Shown: positions 33,120 through 42,002 of the stretch, in pieces
Layout: every line of letters starts with the position of its first letter
Position numbering within the stretch: position 1 is the first letter of the stretch
From: Actinomycetota bacterium
GTDB taxonomy: Bacteria > Actinomycetota > Acidimicrobiia > Acidimicrobiales > RAAP-2
DNA: 64,000 bases
NCBI GenBank assembly: GCA_009699875.1
Contig: WLNI01000001.1
Location: 930,001-994,000 of the forward strand
Reading direction: 5' to 3'
Made by a program: the position numbers and the translations under genes
Notes under the pieces: generated by a model
Databases searched by the model: none
What the model was told of the DNA's origin: nothing
The model's input: only the letters and a program-made list of their open reading frames with translations

Positions 33120-33460
33120 TTTCTAAAAGACCAGGTCAGAGGCTAAATAAAAATTTATGGTGATTTGGCCCTTTGAGGGAGCTTCCGCGCTCGATTTCGT
33201 CATTTGAGGCTCGTTGTGGGCCAGATCTCGGTCCGGTCTCTGGGCCTTCCTGGGTCCTTGGGGATCACTAAATTTGGTATATCTCAATAGGAAGAATATC
33301 AATTATCTCAATAATTTGAGTCTACTAAGAAGTAAATAAAGAGTCTAATAAATAGTAAATAAGTAGTCCTATAATTGAAAATAGAACAAGAAGTAGTCCC
33401 GAGCGAAAATCCGAACTTACCCCCAGTAAACTACATGTAAGTAATTTCCAAATAGGAGCT
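33120..33460. repeat. AT-rich tract with short direct repeats
   Basis: About 340 bp far richer in A+T than anything else in the window. TATCTCAATA, AGTAAATAA and AAGTAGTCC each occur twice, and AGTCTA recurs. No open reading frame, DnaA box (TTATCCACA) or CRISPR-like spacing is visible. The function is unknown. The 275 bp from 33461 to 33735 also hold no gene. Confidence 0.5.
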
Positions 33461-33735
33461 TAGGACGCTGTCATTGTGCCTAGAAATTGAGTCGCTTTGA
33501 TGGGGATCAGCGGACTGAGTTGGCGACGAATCAGTTTCTCCTCGTGCCGAGAGCGAGCACAGGGGCAGTCACTACTGCCGCCCCCTCTTCGAGAAAACGC
33601 CTCACAATCCCTAAAACTAGGTGATCTGAGGGGATTCGCTAGAGAGATTTTTGGTCAATAGACCATGGAGTCTCGTGCCTATGAGTTCCACATAGCTGGT
33701 CAAATGGAGGATCCCACGAGCCGAAACGAGTGGGA

Positions 33736-34530
33736 TCAGGTGCCAGTAAATCGGGCGGGCCGCCGCTCGATGAAGGACTGGACCCCTTCTTGAAGGTCAG
33801 AACTGGCATTCAAGGCTCTGCGGACGTCACCGAAACGGGCGATCGCCGCATCCTCACCCTCTTCGAGGGCGAGGCGAGCGTTGGCCTTGGTGAGCTGCAC
33901 GGCCAGGGGTGCATTGGCGGCAATCTCGAGGGCAATCTCGAGAGAACGCTGAACCTGGGTGCCTTGTGGGACGACTTCTTGAGCGATGCCAACCCGAAAG
34001 GCTTCGTGAGCATCGAATTCGTCGGCTCGGAGCAGGTGATACATCGCATTCCCCCATCCTCCCCGAGAGGTAAATCGAAGCGTCGCCCCGCCGATTGCCA
34101 TCAGTCCTCGCTGGGGCTCTAATTGAGAAAACCGGGTGTCGTCGCTGGCGATGATGATGTCGCCGGCTAAGGCCAACTCGATGCCAATCGTGAAGGTGAT
34201 GCCCTGCACCGCAGTGATCAATGGCTTTGAAAGTCGACGAAAGAGCCCTAGGGGATCAACGAGATCTTTTGGCGACAAGGCATTTGGGTCGGCGTCGGGC
34301 CCAAAAAACATTGGCATGTCGAGACCCGCCGTGGTGTGGTCGCCGGCAAAACAGAGCACGCCCACCCTGAGCTCGGCTGTCTCTTCAAGCGTCGTCAAGG
34401 CATGGGCTAACTCGTCAATCATCTTCGGCGTAAAGCCATTTCGTTTTTCCTGGCGATCGACGGTGATCACGAGAACGTGATCTTCGTAGATCTCCGACGA
34501 GACGTGACCGTGAGGGTGGCGCTGTTCCAT
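33736..34530 (-). CDS. Enoyl-CoA hydratase/isomerase family protein
   Basis: A 264-residue crotonase-fold protein. The first oxyanion loop reads CFAGDHTTAGLDM, the second AVQGITFTIGIELALAGD with Glu at the first catalytic position, followed by FSQLEPQRGLMAIGG with Glu at the second position, so hydratase chemistry is feasible. ATG 34530 is used, because the family similarity begins there; longer in-frame starts at 34590 add unrelated sequence. A 7-bp hairpin overlaps its stop (33711-33736). It is divergent from a second crotonase gene at 34645. Confidence 0.85.
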   Translation of the reverse strand: MEQRHPHGHVSSEIYEDHVLVITVDRQEKRNGFTPKMIDELAHALTTLEETAELRVGVLCFAGDHTTAGLDMPMFFGPDADPNALSPKDLVDPLGLFRRLSKPLITAVQGITFTIGIELALAGDIIIASDDTRFSQLEPQRGLMAIGGATLRFTSRGGWGNAMYHLLRADEFDAHEAFRVGIAQEVVPQGTQVQRSLEIALEIAANAPLAVQLTKANARLALEEGEDAAIARFGDVRRALNASSDLQEGVQSFIERRPARFTGT

Positions 34531-34644
34531 AGAAGCGACGGTACTCGCCGGGCAAAGGAGATGGCGACCCTCCATGGAGACCATAGGCAACGAGTGATCT
34601 CAAAGAGCGAAGCCGTAATCTTTGAGAGCGGTCATACTAAGGAG

Positions 34645-35382
34645 ATGCCTTCGGAGAATGATCTCGTCCTACGCCAGGATCATGAGGGCTGCAGCACCTT
34701 GACGCTGAACAGACCCGACAAGCTCAATGCCCTAACCCCGGGCCTCTTTGTGTCGCTTGCCGCACACCTCGAGGATCTTGCTGGTGATGCCAGCATTGAA
34801 TGTGTTGTCCTGCAAGGGGCTGGTCGATCATTCTGTGCGGGCCACGACTTAGCGGCCATCGCCGAGGGTGAGCGAGCGCCGAGCAAACACTTTGAGCCCG
34901 AAACGGTCGACGCACTTGAGCGGCTTCCCCAACCAACGATCGCTCGGCTGCACGGCCACTGTTTTACCGGTGGTCTCGAACTCGCACTGGCGTGTGACGT
35001 CTTAGTTGCGGCTGCGTCGACAAAACTTGGCGACACCCATGGCCAGTGGGGTCTCGTCCCCATTTGGGGAATGTCTGTCCGACTCCCTGAGAGGGTGGGA
35101 CGCTCAATGGCAAAGCAACTCATGTACACGAGTCGACGTATCTCAGGGGAGCGAGCAGCTGAGATTGGTTTAGTCGATATCGTTGTTGACGATGCTGAAC
35201 TCGATGGCACGGTGGCGGCACTCGTTGCTGAGATTCTCTCGAACTCCCCAGGAACGAATCGGCGAGTCAAGCAGCTCATCGCTGACGCGGGAGAACTCGG
35301 GCGAGCCGAAGCCTTACTGCGTGAGCGGACACTTCCCTACGGAGTCCCAGAAGATCTTGCAGAACGTATGGCCGGTGGTTGA
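34645..35382 (+). CDS. Enoyl-CoA hydratase/isomerase family protein
   Basis: A 245-residue crotonase with AGRSFCAGHDLAAI as the CoA oxyanion loop, HGHCFTGGLELALACD with Glu, and GDTHGQWGLVPIWG where the second catalytic Glu is replaced by His/Gln-type residues. It may therefore be an isomerase or hydrolase instead of a hydratase. The AAGGAG directly before ATG 34645 is too close for a normal site, so the exact start is uncertain. It overlaps the following acyl-CoA dehydrogenase by eight bases. Confidence 0.83.
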   Translation: MPSENDLVLRQDHEGCSTLTLNRPDKLNALTPGLFVSLAAHLEDLAGDASIECVVLQGAGRSFCAGHDLAAIAEGERAPSKHFEPETVDALERLPQPTIARLHGHCFTGGLELALACDVLVAAASTKLGDTHGQWGLVPIWGMSVRLPERVGRSMAKQLMYTSRRISGERAAEIGLVDIVVDDAELDGTVAALVAEILSNSPGTNRRVKQLIADAGELGRAEALLRERTLPYGVPEDLAERMAGG

Positions 35383-36628
35383 ACTCACCACTGGCGACCT
35401 TTCGTTTCCTGGAAGCGATGAGCTCCTCGCCCTCCTCCACGAGACACTCCCCGCAGGGTGGGTCACCGCAGTTGAGCGAGGTGATGAAGAAGCGATTGAG
35501 GCATCGAAAGCGTCAAGTGATCGACGCGAAATCGTTCGGGTGCTCGGAGACGCTGGATGGGTTGCTCCGCACTATGCACCCGACTACGGAGGACGAGGTC
35601 TCACTCGAGATGAGGCACAGCGAGCACTGACCCTGCTCAATAGCTGGGGGGTTCCATTCGTTCCTCCTGGATCTGGTCTCCCCCTGGCAGCACCCACTAT
35701 TGAACAGTGGTCGAGTGACGCCACCAAGCGACACTTGCTTCCCCCGCTTCTCAGCGGACAAGAGCGCTGGTGCCAGCTGTTCTCTGAGCCTGGAGCGGGC
35801 TCTGACATGGCGTCACTTGCGACAAGCGCCGAGCGTGATGGTGATGAGTGGGTGATCAATGGACAGAAGGTGTGGACAACGTTTGGTCACCAGTCGGAGC
35901 GTGCCATGTTGATTGCCCGCACCGATCCTGAACAACCGAAGCACAAGGGGATTACTTACTTTGGATTGGATATGACCGCCCCAGGAGTTGAGGTTCGAGC
36001 GCTCATCAACATGGCCGGACAGCGAGAGTTCAATGAGATCTTCCTCACTGACGTGCGAGTTCCCGACCTTGATCGGATCAGTCCAATTGGCGACGGCTGG
36101 GCGGCAGCGATGACGACGTTGGGCGCCGAGCGCCACGCGCTCTCGGGGAGTGGAAAGAAGAAACGCAAAGCGTCCGATGAGATCCTTGGGGGAAAGCCCT
36201 ACGCAGAGATAGAGGCGATGGCGAAGACGCACCACGTTGGCGACCGCCTCGTTGTCAGGGATCGTCTCGTGAGCCAATACATCGCGGGGAGAGTTCTCGA
36301 GATGAATATTCTTCGCGCCCGTGCTCAAGCAGCGGCTGGCCATCCTCCAGGGCCTGAAGGATCGTTGACCAAGATTGCAAAAGCAGCCTCGAATCAGCAC
36401 CTGCAAGAACTCGCTATTGCGCTTCTCGGCATGGAATCGGTGGCATGGCGAGAAGGTGACGCGGACGCTGAAGAATGGGTGACGCAGTTCATGAGAACGC
36501 GGGCCAACTCCATTGAAGGTGGTACCTCTGAGATTCAGCGCAACATCATTGGAGAGCGAGTCTTAGGTCTCCCGCGCGAACCCGATCTGTTCAAAGGCGC
36601 ACCGTGGAGAGAAGTGCCACGCAATTAA
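35375..36628 (+). CDS. Acyl-CoA dehydrogenase
   Basis: A 417-residue FAD enzyme. Domain order is normal: N-terminal helices with APHYAPDYGGRGLT, the FAD loop QLFSEPGAGSDMASLAT, WVINGQKVWTT, and the C-terminal TRANSIEGGTSEIQRNIIGERVLGLP. In this last segment the Glu of the GTSEIQ motif is structural. The catalytic base position reads within the Ala/Ser-rich helix and cannot be fixed by eye. GTG 35375 overlaps the crotonase stop. The long variant (over 400 residues, with a GKKKRKASDE insert) resembles the FadE-type sterol or branched substrates group, which is weak inference. Confidence 0.88.
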   Translation: MVELTTGDLSFPGSDELLALLHETLPAGWVTAVERGDEEAIEASKASSDRREIVRVLGDAGWVAPHYAPDYGGRGLTRDEAQRALTLLNSWGVPFVPPGSGLPLAAPTIEQWSSDATKRHLLPPLLSGQERWCQLFSEPGAGSDMASLATSAERDGDEWVINGQKVWTTFGHQSERAMLIARTDPEQPKHKGITYFGLDMTAPGVEVRALINMAGQREFNEIFLTDVRVPDLDRISPIGDGWAAAMTTLGAERHALSGSGKKKRKASDEILGGKPYAEIEAMAKTHHVGDRLVVRDRLVSQYIAGRVLEMNILRARAQAAAGHPPGPEGSLTKIAKAASNQHLQELAIALLGMESVAWREGDADAEEWVTQFMRTRANSIEGGTSEIQRNIIGERVLGLPREPDLFKGAPWREVPRN

Positions 36629-36640
36629 CAACGCAGGGTG

Positions 36641-37444
36641 TTACCAATCGAATTGAAGGACTTGTCGCATCGTGGCCTCAAAGTCCTGATCGTTCATGGC
36701 TGCCCGAGTTGTGGCAATAAGTTCAGCGTCGCTGCCAACCGGAATTCGAAGTGGAGGCGTTTCAAGAGCCAGCGCGTCACCGATCGCTAAAGCGACGATC
36801 TCTGGCCCGGGAGATTCTTGGCCACCCTGCAACGTCGTCGTCGCTCCTTCCCACTTCGTAGCCAAGGGAGCGTAGGGGCCAGTACCGCCGCGATGATCAG
36901 CAAGGTTTGAGGAGAACTTCGTTTCGATGAAACCAGGCTCGATGACGATGACCTTCACGCCAAAGTGTCCAACTTCAAAGGAGAGTGACTCTGAGAGCGC
37001 TTCGAGTGCGTATTTCGTTGCCGCATAGTACCCACCGAGCGGAGGGGCCACGATGCCGGCAACGGAGGCGATGTTGACGATAGTGCCCGATCCACGCTCA
37101 CGCATAGCGGGGAGAAATGCTTGGACCATCCGAGCCGCCCCAAAAAAGTTCGTCTCGAAGGCTCGACGAACATCGTCCAGTGGTACGTCTTCGATCGCAC
37201 CCTCGATGCCAAAACCAGCATTGTTTACGAGGACGTCAACTGGGCCGACCTCCTGGAGCGCTGACGTGACTGACGCGTCAGAGTCAACATCAAGAGCGAG
37301 GGTCTGTGCGACCTTGAGGTCAACAAGACTTTCAAGTCGACGAGCCGTGGCGACGACGTCGTAGCCCCGTTTCGTTAATTCGAGAGCGGTCGCTCTCCCG
37401 ATTCCTGTGGAACATCCCGTGATTAATGCTTTTTTATTGGTCAT
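36641..37444 (-). CDS. Short-chain dehydrogenase/reductase
   Basis: A 267-residue classical SDR: TGCSTGIG cofactor loop, NNAGFGIEGA, Ser in NIASVAG and YYAATK active site. ARRLE after the second strand suggests NADP. ATG 37444 is chosen since the fold begins there. It is convergent with the acyl-CoA dehydrogenase (12 bp apart) and divergent from the monooxygenase at 37609. Confidence 0.88.
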   Translation of the reverse strand: MTNKKALITGCSTGIGRATALELTKRGYDVVATARRLESLVDLKVAQTLALDVDSDASVTSALQEVGPVDVLVNNAGFGIEGAIEDVPLDDVRRAFETNFFGAARMVQAFLPAMRERGSGTIVNIASVAGIVAPPLGGYYAATKYALEALSESLSFEVGHFGVKVIVIEPGFIETKFSSNLADHRGGTGPYAPLATKWEGATTTLQGGQESPGPEIVALAIGDALALETPPLRIPVGSDAELIATTRAAMNDQDFEATMRQVLQFDW

Positions 37445-37608
37445 GGCGTAAATCGTAGTCCGGTGTCGCAGCGAAGTCCCCGAAAACATAGGGTGTCTCG
37501 CCACCACTTGTGAAGCGTGGTGCGGACTCTTCGCTGGGCGTGACAAGATCAATTTCGTCAAGAATGGTGAGATCGTTTTGTGCGACCACGTGGAAAGGGG
37601 TGACAGGA

Positions 37609-39399
37609 ATGCCAGACAATGACACGACTGAACCTCTTTCGCTTGATGAAATGCGAGAGCGTTACCGCGCCGAACAGCAGAAGAGAATCCGCCCTGATGG
37701 ATTGAACCAGTGGCGAGACCTTTTTGACGACATGGACCGAGACCCCTTCGTCGAGCCAGGATTCACCCGAGAGCCACTCATCGAAGAAACCACGGTGGTC
37801 ATTGTTGGCGGTGGCTTTGCGGGAATGCTCACGGCGATTGATCTCACGAAGCACGGGATCACTGATTTCAAAATCGTCGAGAAAGCTGGCGACTTCGGGG
37901 GGACGTGGTACTGGAACCGCTATCCGGGCTGCATGTGTGATGTTGAGTCCTACGTCTATCTGCCACTGCTCGAAGAGACGGGGTTCATGCCAACGGAGCG
38001 CTACGCCAGCGCATCAGAGATTTTTGGCTACAGCAAAGAGTTAGCTCGCACCTTCGATCTCTACTCCCACGCTCTCTTTCAGACTGATGTTGTTGATGCC
38101 ACCTGGGACGAAGAGCGGTTGGTGTGGAAGGTCGCCACGAGCCGAGGAGATCAGCTGTCCACTCGCTTTTTGGTGTTGGCCGGTGGCATTTTGCACAAAG
38201 CAAAGTTGCCAGGCATTCAAGGAATTGAGAGCTTCGAAGGAAAAGCGTTCCACACCAGTCGATGGGACTACGACTACACGGGTGGTAGTCCCACCGAGCC
38301 CATGGAGAATCTCAAAGGTAAGCGCGTTGGGATTATCGGCACAGGTGCAACTGCGGTTCAAGTGGTTCCTCAAGTTGCTCGGGTCGCTGAAGAGCTCTAT
38401 GTGTTTCAGCGAACCCCAGGAGCAGTGGGAGTACGGAACCAGCAAGCAACTGATGCAGCGTGGTTTCAAAGTCAGAAGCCCGGATGGCAGAAGGAGCGGA
38501 TTGTGAACTTCACCCACGCGGTGACGGGAGCACAGCCGGAAAAAGATCTTGTCAATGATGGCTGGACAGAGCTGATGTGGATTGACACACAAAAAATGCC
38601 AGAGTCCGATGAAGAAGCCGATGCTCTCGATCGTGCTGACTTTGAGGCAATGGAGACGATTCGACAACGAGTCACCGATGTCATCGATGACCCAGAGACT
38701 GCAGAAAAGCTCAAGCCCTATTGGGGAAAGCACTGTAAGAGGATCTGCTTCCACGACGACTATCTCCCGGCCTTTAACCAGCCGAACGTTCATTTGGTCG
38801 ACACCAACGGGATGGGGGTCGATGAGATTACAAAGAACGGTCCTGTTGTTGACGGCATTGAGTATCCGGTTGATCTTTTGATTTATGCCTCAGGATTTGA
38901 AGTCACCACCGATCTCCACCAACGACTTGGGTTCAACCCAAAGGGTCGAGACGGCATTGCGCTTTCGGAGCGGTGGGCTGAAGGTGCGCACACCATGCAC
39001 GGTGTGCTCGCCAGCGGATTTCCAAACATGCTCCTGATCAGCCTCGTACAAGGTGGATTTGGTACGAACTTTTCTCACCTGCTTTCAGAGTCAGCCAAAC
39101 ACGTCGCTCGCATTATCGAAAAGTGCAATGAAGATGGCATCCTCTCCATCGAGCCCGAAGAAGCAGCGGAGGAAGAGTGGCTTTCGGTACTTCACGGCGT
39201 GGGAATGGGTGGAGCTCGTTACTTCTCTCACTGCACGCCGAGTTTCTACAACTCTGAACAGCAGAGAATTGATAAGCGAGCCGCACGGAATTTGACCTAT
39301 ACCGGCAGTGTCCTTGACTATGTCGGGTATCTCGAGCGCTGGAGAGACGTCCCAGACTTTTCAGGTGTGAAAACGGTGACGACTCCACCTGGCGACTGA
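37609..39399 (+). CDS. Baeyer-Villiger-type flavin monooxygenase
   Basis: A 596-residue enzyme binding FAD (VIVGGGFAGM, about 64-73) and NADPH (VGIIGTGATAVQ, about 240-251). Between them lies the BVMO fingerprint F-x-G-x-x-x-H-T-x-x-W-D (FEGKAFHTSRWD), and GGTWYWNRYPGCMCD is the usual flavin-side motif. The Asp variant of the fingerprint is that of true BVMOs such as phenylacetone monooxygenase. It would insert oxygen next to a ketone. ATG 37609 has AAAGGGG at good spacing. It lies next to acyl-CoA enzymes, which suggests breakdown of ketonic hydrocarbons or sterols. Confidence 0.9.
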   Translation: MPDNDTTEPLSLDEMRERYRAEQQKRIRPDGLNQWRDLFDDMDRDPFVEPGFTREPLIEETTVVIVGGGFAGMLTAIDLTKHGITDFKIVEKAGDFGGTWYWNRYPGCMCDVESYVYLPLLEETGFMPTERYASASEIFGYSKELARTFDLYSHALFQTDVVDATWDEERLVWKVATSRGDQLSTRFLVLAGGILHKAKLPGIQGIESFEGKAFHTSRWDYDYTGGSPTEPMENLKGKRVGIIGTGATAVQVVPQVARVAEELYVFQRTPGAVGVRNQQATDAAWFQSQKPGWQKERIVNFTHAVTGAQPEKDLVNDGWTELMWIDTQKMPESDEEADALDRADFEAMETIRQRVTDVIDDPETAEKLKPYWGKHCKRICFHDDYLPAFNQPNVHLVDTNGMGVDEITKNGPVVDGIEYPVDLLIYASGFEVTTDLHQRLGFNPKGRDGIALSERWAEGAHTMHGVLASGFPNMLLISLVQGGFGTNFSHLLSESAKHVARIIEKCNEDGILSIEPEEAAEEEWLSVLHGVGMGGARYFSHCTPSFYNSEQQRIDKRAARNLTYTGSVLDYVGYLERWRDVPDFSGVKTVTTPPGD

Positions 39400-39443
39400 A
39401 TAACGCTGCCACGGTTCGGGGACGTGCCACCTATCATCAAGGC

Positions 39444-39863
39444 ATGGACTTACAACGTGCCCTTGCCTACGCCGCTGATCGACGAAATACCCTGCTGACG
39501 ACGCTTCGTCGCGATGGCCGACCACAGCAATCAGTCGTCTTCTATCTCCTTGACGGCGATCAGTTCACGATCTCTTTGACGGATGACCGGGCCAAAGTGA
39601 AGAATCTTCGTCGTGATTCTCGAGCGGCGTTGTTTATTCCAAGCGATGACGTATTTATGTGGGCGGCGTTCGATGGGACCGTTGCCTTGAGTGACGTGGC
39701 GACAGATCCTGATGATGACGTGTGCGACCAGTTGGTTGAGTACTACCGACGAGGAAACGGTGAGCACCCGAACTGGGCGGAGTATCGCCAGGCGATGGTG
39801 AACGATCGCCGCTTGGTGGGGACCTTTACCGCCACGTCAGCCACTGGAATGTTGCCAGACTAA
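39444..39863 (+). CDS. PPOX-class F420-type oxidoreductase
   Basis: A 139-residue split-barrel protein. The start (L-x-x-x-R-x-x-x-LLTTLRRDGRPQ) and the DDRAKVKNLRRDSRAALFI motif match PPOX-class F420-dependent enzymes found in actinobacteria, the basic motif contacting the cofactor phosphate. Whether it binds F420 or FMN cannot be fixed by eye. It is the last gene before the composition change near 40 kb. Confidence 0.83.
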   Translation: MDLQRALAYAADRRNTLLTTLRRDGRPQQSVVFYLLDGDQFTISLTDDRAKVKNLRRDSRAALFIPSDDVFMWAAFDGTVALSDVATDPDDDVCDQLVEYYRRGNGEHPNWAEYRQAMVNDRRLVGTFTATSATGMLPD

Positions 39864-40115
39864 GCAAGGAGGTACACCGATGGAGCCAACACCACACGTC
39901 CTGATAGGCGAGCCGGTAGAAGTAACGGTCTACCCGCTTAGGCGCGTTCGTGAACTGGGTTAAATTTGACCGAGACACCTCCTCCAGTAGGACTTAGTGC
40001 CCAAGATTCCAGTGGTGCTTGACTCAACCGAAACCATCTGGTTCATCGCTTGATGCCCTTCACCTCGCAACGGCGGCCACGGTGTGCCGCAGCCGGTTGG
40101 TCTGGTCGCTGATCA
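39864..40115. other. Gene-free boundary between background and catabolic island
   Basis: About 250 bp with no supported gene, repeat or tRNA piece. The composition changes here from the background to the richer G+C of the following 20 kb. I searched by eye for a copy of the tRNA-Ala 3' end and found none. Confidence 0.4.
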
Positions 40116-40130
40116 GTGAACAGTGTTAAC
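40116..40130. promoter_or_regulatory. Palindromic operator A, upstream of carotenoid oxygenase 1
   Basis: GTGAACA-G-TGTTAAC, a perfect match to the island consensus, 39 bases before the ATG at 40170. Confidence 0.7.
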
Positions 40131-40169
40131 CTGTTAGGAGGTAACCATAACGGATGCGCAGGAGGACCC

Positions 40170-41603
40170 ATGGCCGCACTAGCCCCACTCGTTGGAAACG
40201 TCACCAACCAAAACCAGCAGCCCGATCTTGAGGGCAATATGTTCCCGGTCAGCGACGAAGTCGATGTTGCGTCACTGGAGATCACCGGTCAGCTCCCGAG
40301 TGGGTTGCAGGGCTCGTTCCTCCGCAACGGTCCGAACCCGCTGTTCGAGCCCATTGGTCGATACCACATGTTTGACGGCGACGGAATGCTGCATGGCATC
40401 ACCCTGGAAGATGGCCGAGCGTCCTACCGCAATCGGTGGATCCGCTCTCGTGGGTTGTGCGCCGAGGCCAAACTGGGTCGAGCGGCATATCCGGGTCTGA
40501 GTGAGGTCACCGACTTCCCCAGCTCATCGCTCGTCGGCGATGCCGGTCGCGTGAAGAACCCTGCGAACACCCATATCGTCCGCCACGCCGACAAGTATCT
40601 GGCCCTATGGGAAGGTGGGCTGCCTACCGAAGTCACCGCGGCGCTCGAGACAGTGGGTGAATACGACTTCGATGGGAAGCTGAGGGGGGCGATGACGGCG
40701 CATCCACGCTTGGACCCCCGCACCGGCGATCTGTTCTTTTTCGGCTATTCAGTGATGGAACCTGTCATCAACTACTACGTCGTAAACGCTCAGGGAACCC
40801 TCATACACAGTGCGAAGGTCGACCTTCCGGCACCGGTGATGATGCATGACTTCATCATCACCGAGGAGCACGCCGTGTTTCTTGACTCACCCATCGTTTT
40901 CGACATCGCCAATCTGGGGAAGGGCCCTATGGTCCAGTGGCGGCCGGAGAACGGTACCCGAATTGGCGTGTTACCCAGGTTCGGCACAGGAGAAGAGGTG
41001 CGCTGGTTCGAGATCGATCCTGGACACGTGCAACACTTCTGGAACGGCTGGGTTGAGGGAGACCGGATAGAATTCTCTGGGACTCGCTTCGAACGACCTG
41101 ACTTCGGTATCGATTCGACTGTCGAACTCGATACGTCAGTAGTCGACAATACCCCGCCGCAACCAGCCCGCTTCTGGGTAGACCTTGCCGCCGACAAGGC
41201 TGGTTGGGAACAGTTCGACGATCTCGGCGGCGACTTTGCCCGGTTCAACGATGAGTTCGACGGCGTGCGCTCGCGTTTTCACTACATGTCGGCGGTCGTC
41301 GCCCAGGGCCGTCGGCTAGGGGACTTCGACAGCATCGTACGCTACGACGATGCAACAGGTGCGCGTCAGATCTGGACCGCAGGATCAAATGGCCACGTCG
41401 GAGAGAGCGTCTTCGCTCCTGACCCGGAGGGGAGCGCTGAGGACGACGGCTGGCTCCTCAACGCTGTCTACGATGCCGGCACCGAGAGCACGGACATCTG
41501 TGTGCTCGATGCCCGTGACGTGACCGCCGGTCCAATCGCCAGAATCCATCTGGCACGACGTATGCCATTTGGATTCCATGCCAGCTGGTTCGCCAAGAGC
41601 TGA
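40170..41603 (+). CDS. Carotenoid cleavage oxygenase family enzyme 1
   Basis: A 477-residue seven-bladed-propeller Fe(II) oxygenase (carotenoid/lignostilbene dioxygenase family) that would split an alkene double bond with O2 into two carbonyl products. The four iron His are seen at His178 (TAHPRLD), His226 (MMHDFIIT), His289 (HVQHFWN) and His470 (PFGFHASW). GSFLRNGPNP near the N-terminus is typical. ATG 40170 has AGGAGG at ideal spacing. Family substrates range from carotenoids to stilbenes, and the sequence does not settle which. It starts the island and has operator A. Confidence 0.92.
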   Translation: MAALAPLVGNVTNQNQQPDLEGNMFPVSDEVDVASLEITGQLPSGLQGSFLRNGPNPLFEPIGRYHMFDGDGMLHGITLEDGRASYRNRWIRSRGLCAEAKLGRAAYPGLSEVTDFPSSSLVGDAGRVKNPANTHIVRHADKYLALWEGGLPTEVTAALETVGEYDFDGKLRGAMTAHPRLDPRTGDLFFFGYSVMEPVINYYVVNAQGTLIHSAKVDLPAPVMMHDFIITEEHAVFLDSPIVFDIANLGKGPMVQWRPENGTRIGVLPRFGTGEEVRWFEIDPGHVQHFWNGWVEGDRIEFSGTRFERPDFGIDSTVELDTSVVDNTPPQPARFWVDLAADKAGWEQFDDLGGDFARFNDEFDGVRSRFHYMSAVVAQGRRLGDFDSIVRYDDATGARQIWTAGSNGHVGESVFAPDPEGSAEDDGWLLNAVYDAGTESTDICVLDARDVTAGPIARIHLARRMPFGFHASWFAKS

Positions 41604-42002
41604 CAGGTGGCGATGTGGCCAGGGGCGTCCTCGTCGGACGCCTGACAAGCATGATCACGGTCAAGCCCGCATCCGGCGGATTCTGTGCGCCATAGAAATA
41701 CGAGCGCGTCTCTAGAACATCTGTGGAGAGCCGTTACCGACGATGAGCGATCGCCCGGATCTGGATGCCGCCCACCCAGCCTGAGCTCGATCGCTGCTTC
41801 ACGATAGTCAGCCAGGGCGGGAGCGATCACGTTGGTGGAGAATGGTTGAGACCTTCAGGTTGAATGTATGGTCACCCGTGTTCCCAGCTCGATGTGGTCT
41901 GGTCGAAGCAGGTTCGATGCATTGTTGCTCACCAGCCCGCTCGACACCCCACGTGCTTCACCACCCACGGTTGCCAGAACGGTCGGGTTGCCTCCGTGAA
42001 GG
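41604..42002. other. Non-coding gap between carotenoid oxygenase 1 and the CoA ligase
   Basis: About 400 bp between two 3' ends. Short frames exist on both strands, but none shows family motifs, a ribosome site or sustained length. It may hold degraded gene remains that I cannot assign. Confidence 0.4.

Noticed and set aside
33120-33460. CRISPR array or oriC in the AT-rich tract
   Set aside because: Repeats are 9-10 bp and irregularly spaced, with no unique spacers, and no DnaA box TTATCCACA is seen.
33711-33736. Rho-independent terminator after the crotonase gene
   Set aside because: A 7-bp stem ATCCCAC/GTGGGAT overlaps the stop codon but no T run follows on the transcript side.
39864-40115. 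Direct repeat of the tRNA-Ala 3' end as an attL site
   Set aside because: A stretch GGAGGTACACCGATGG looks vaguely like the tRNA end but matches too few bases to count.
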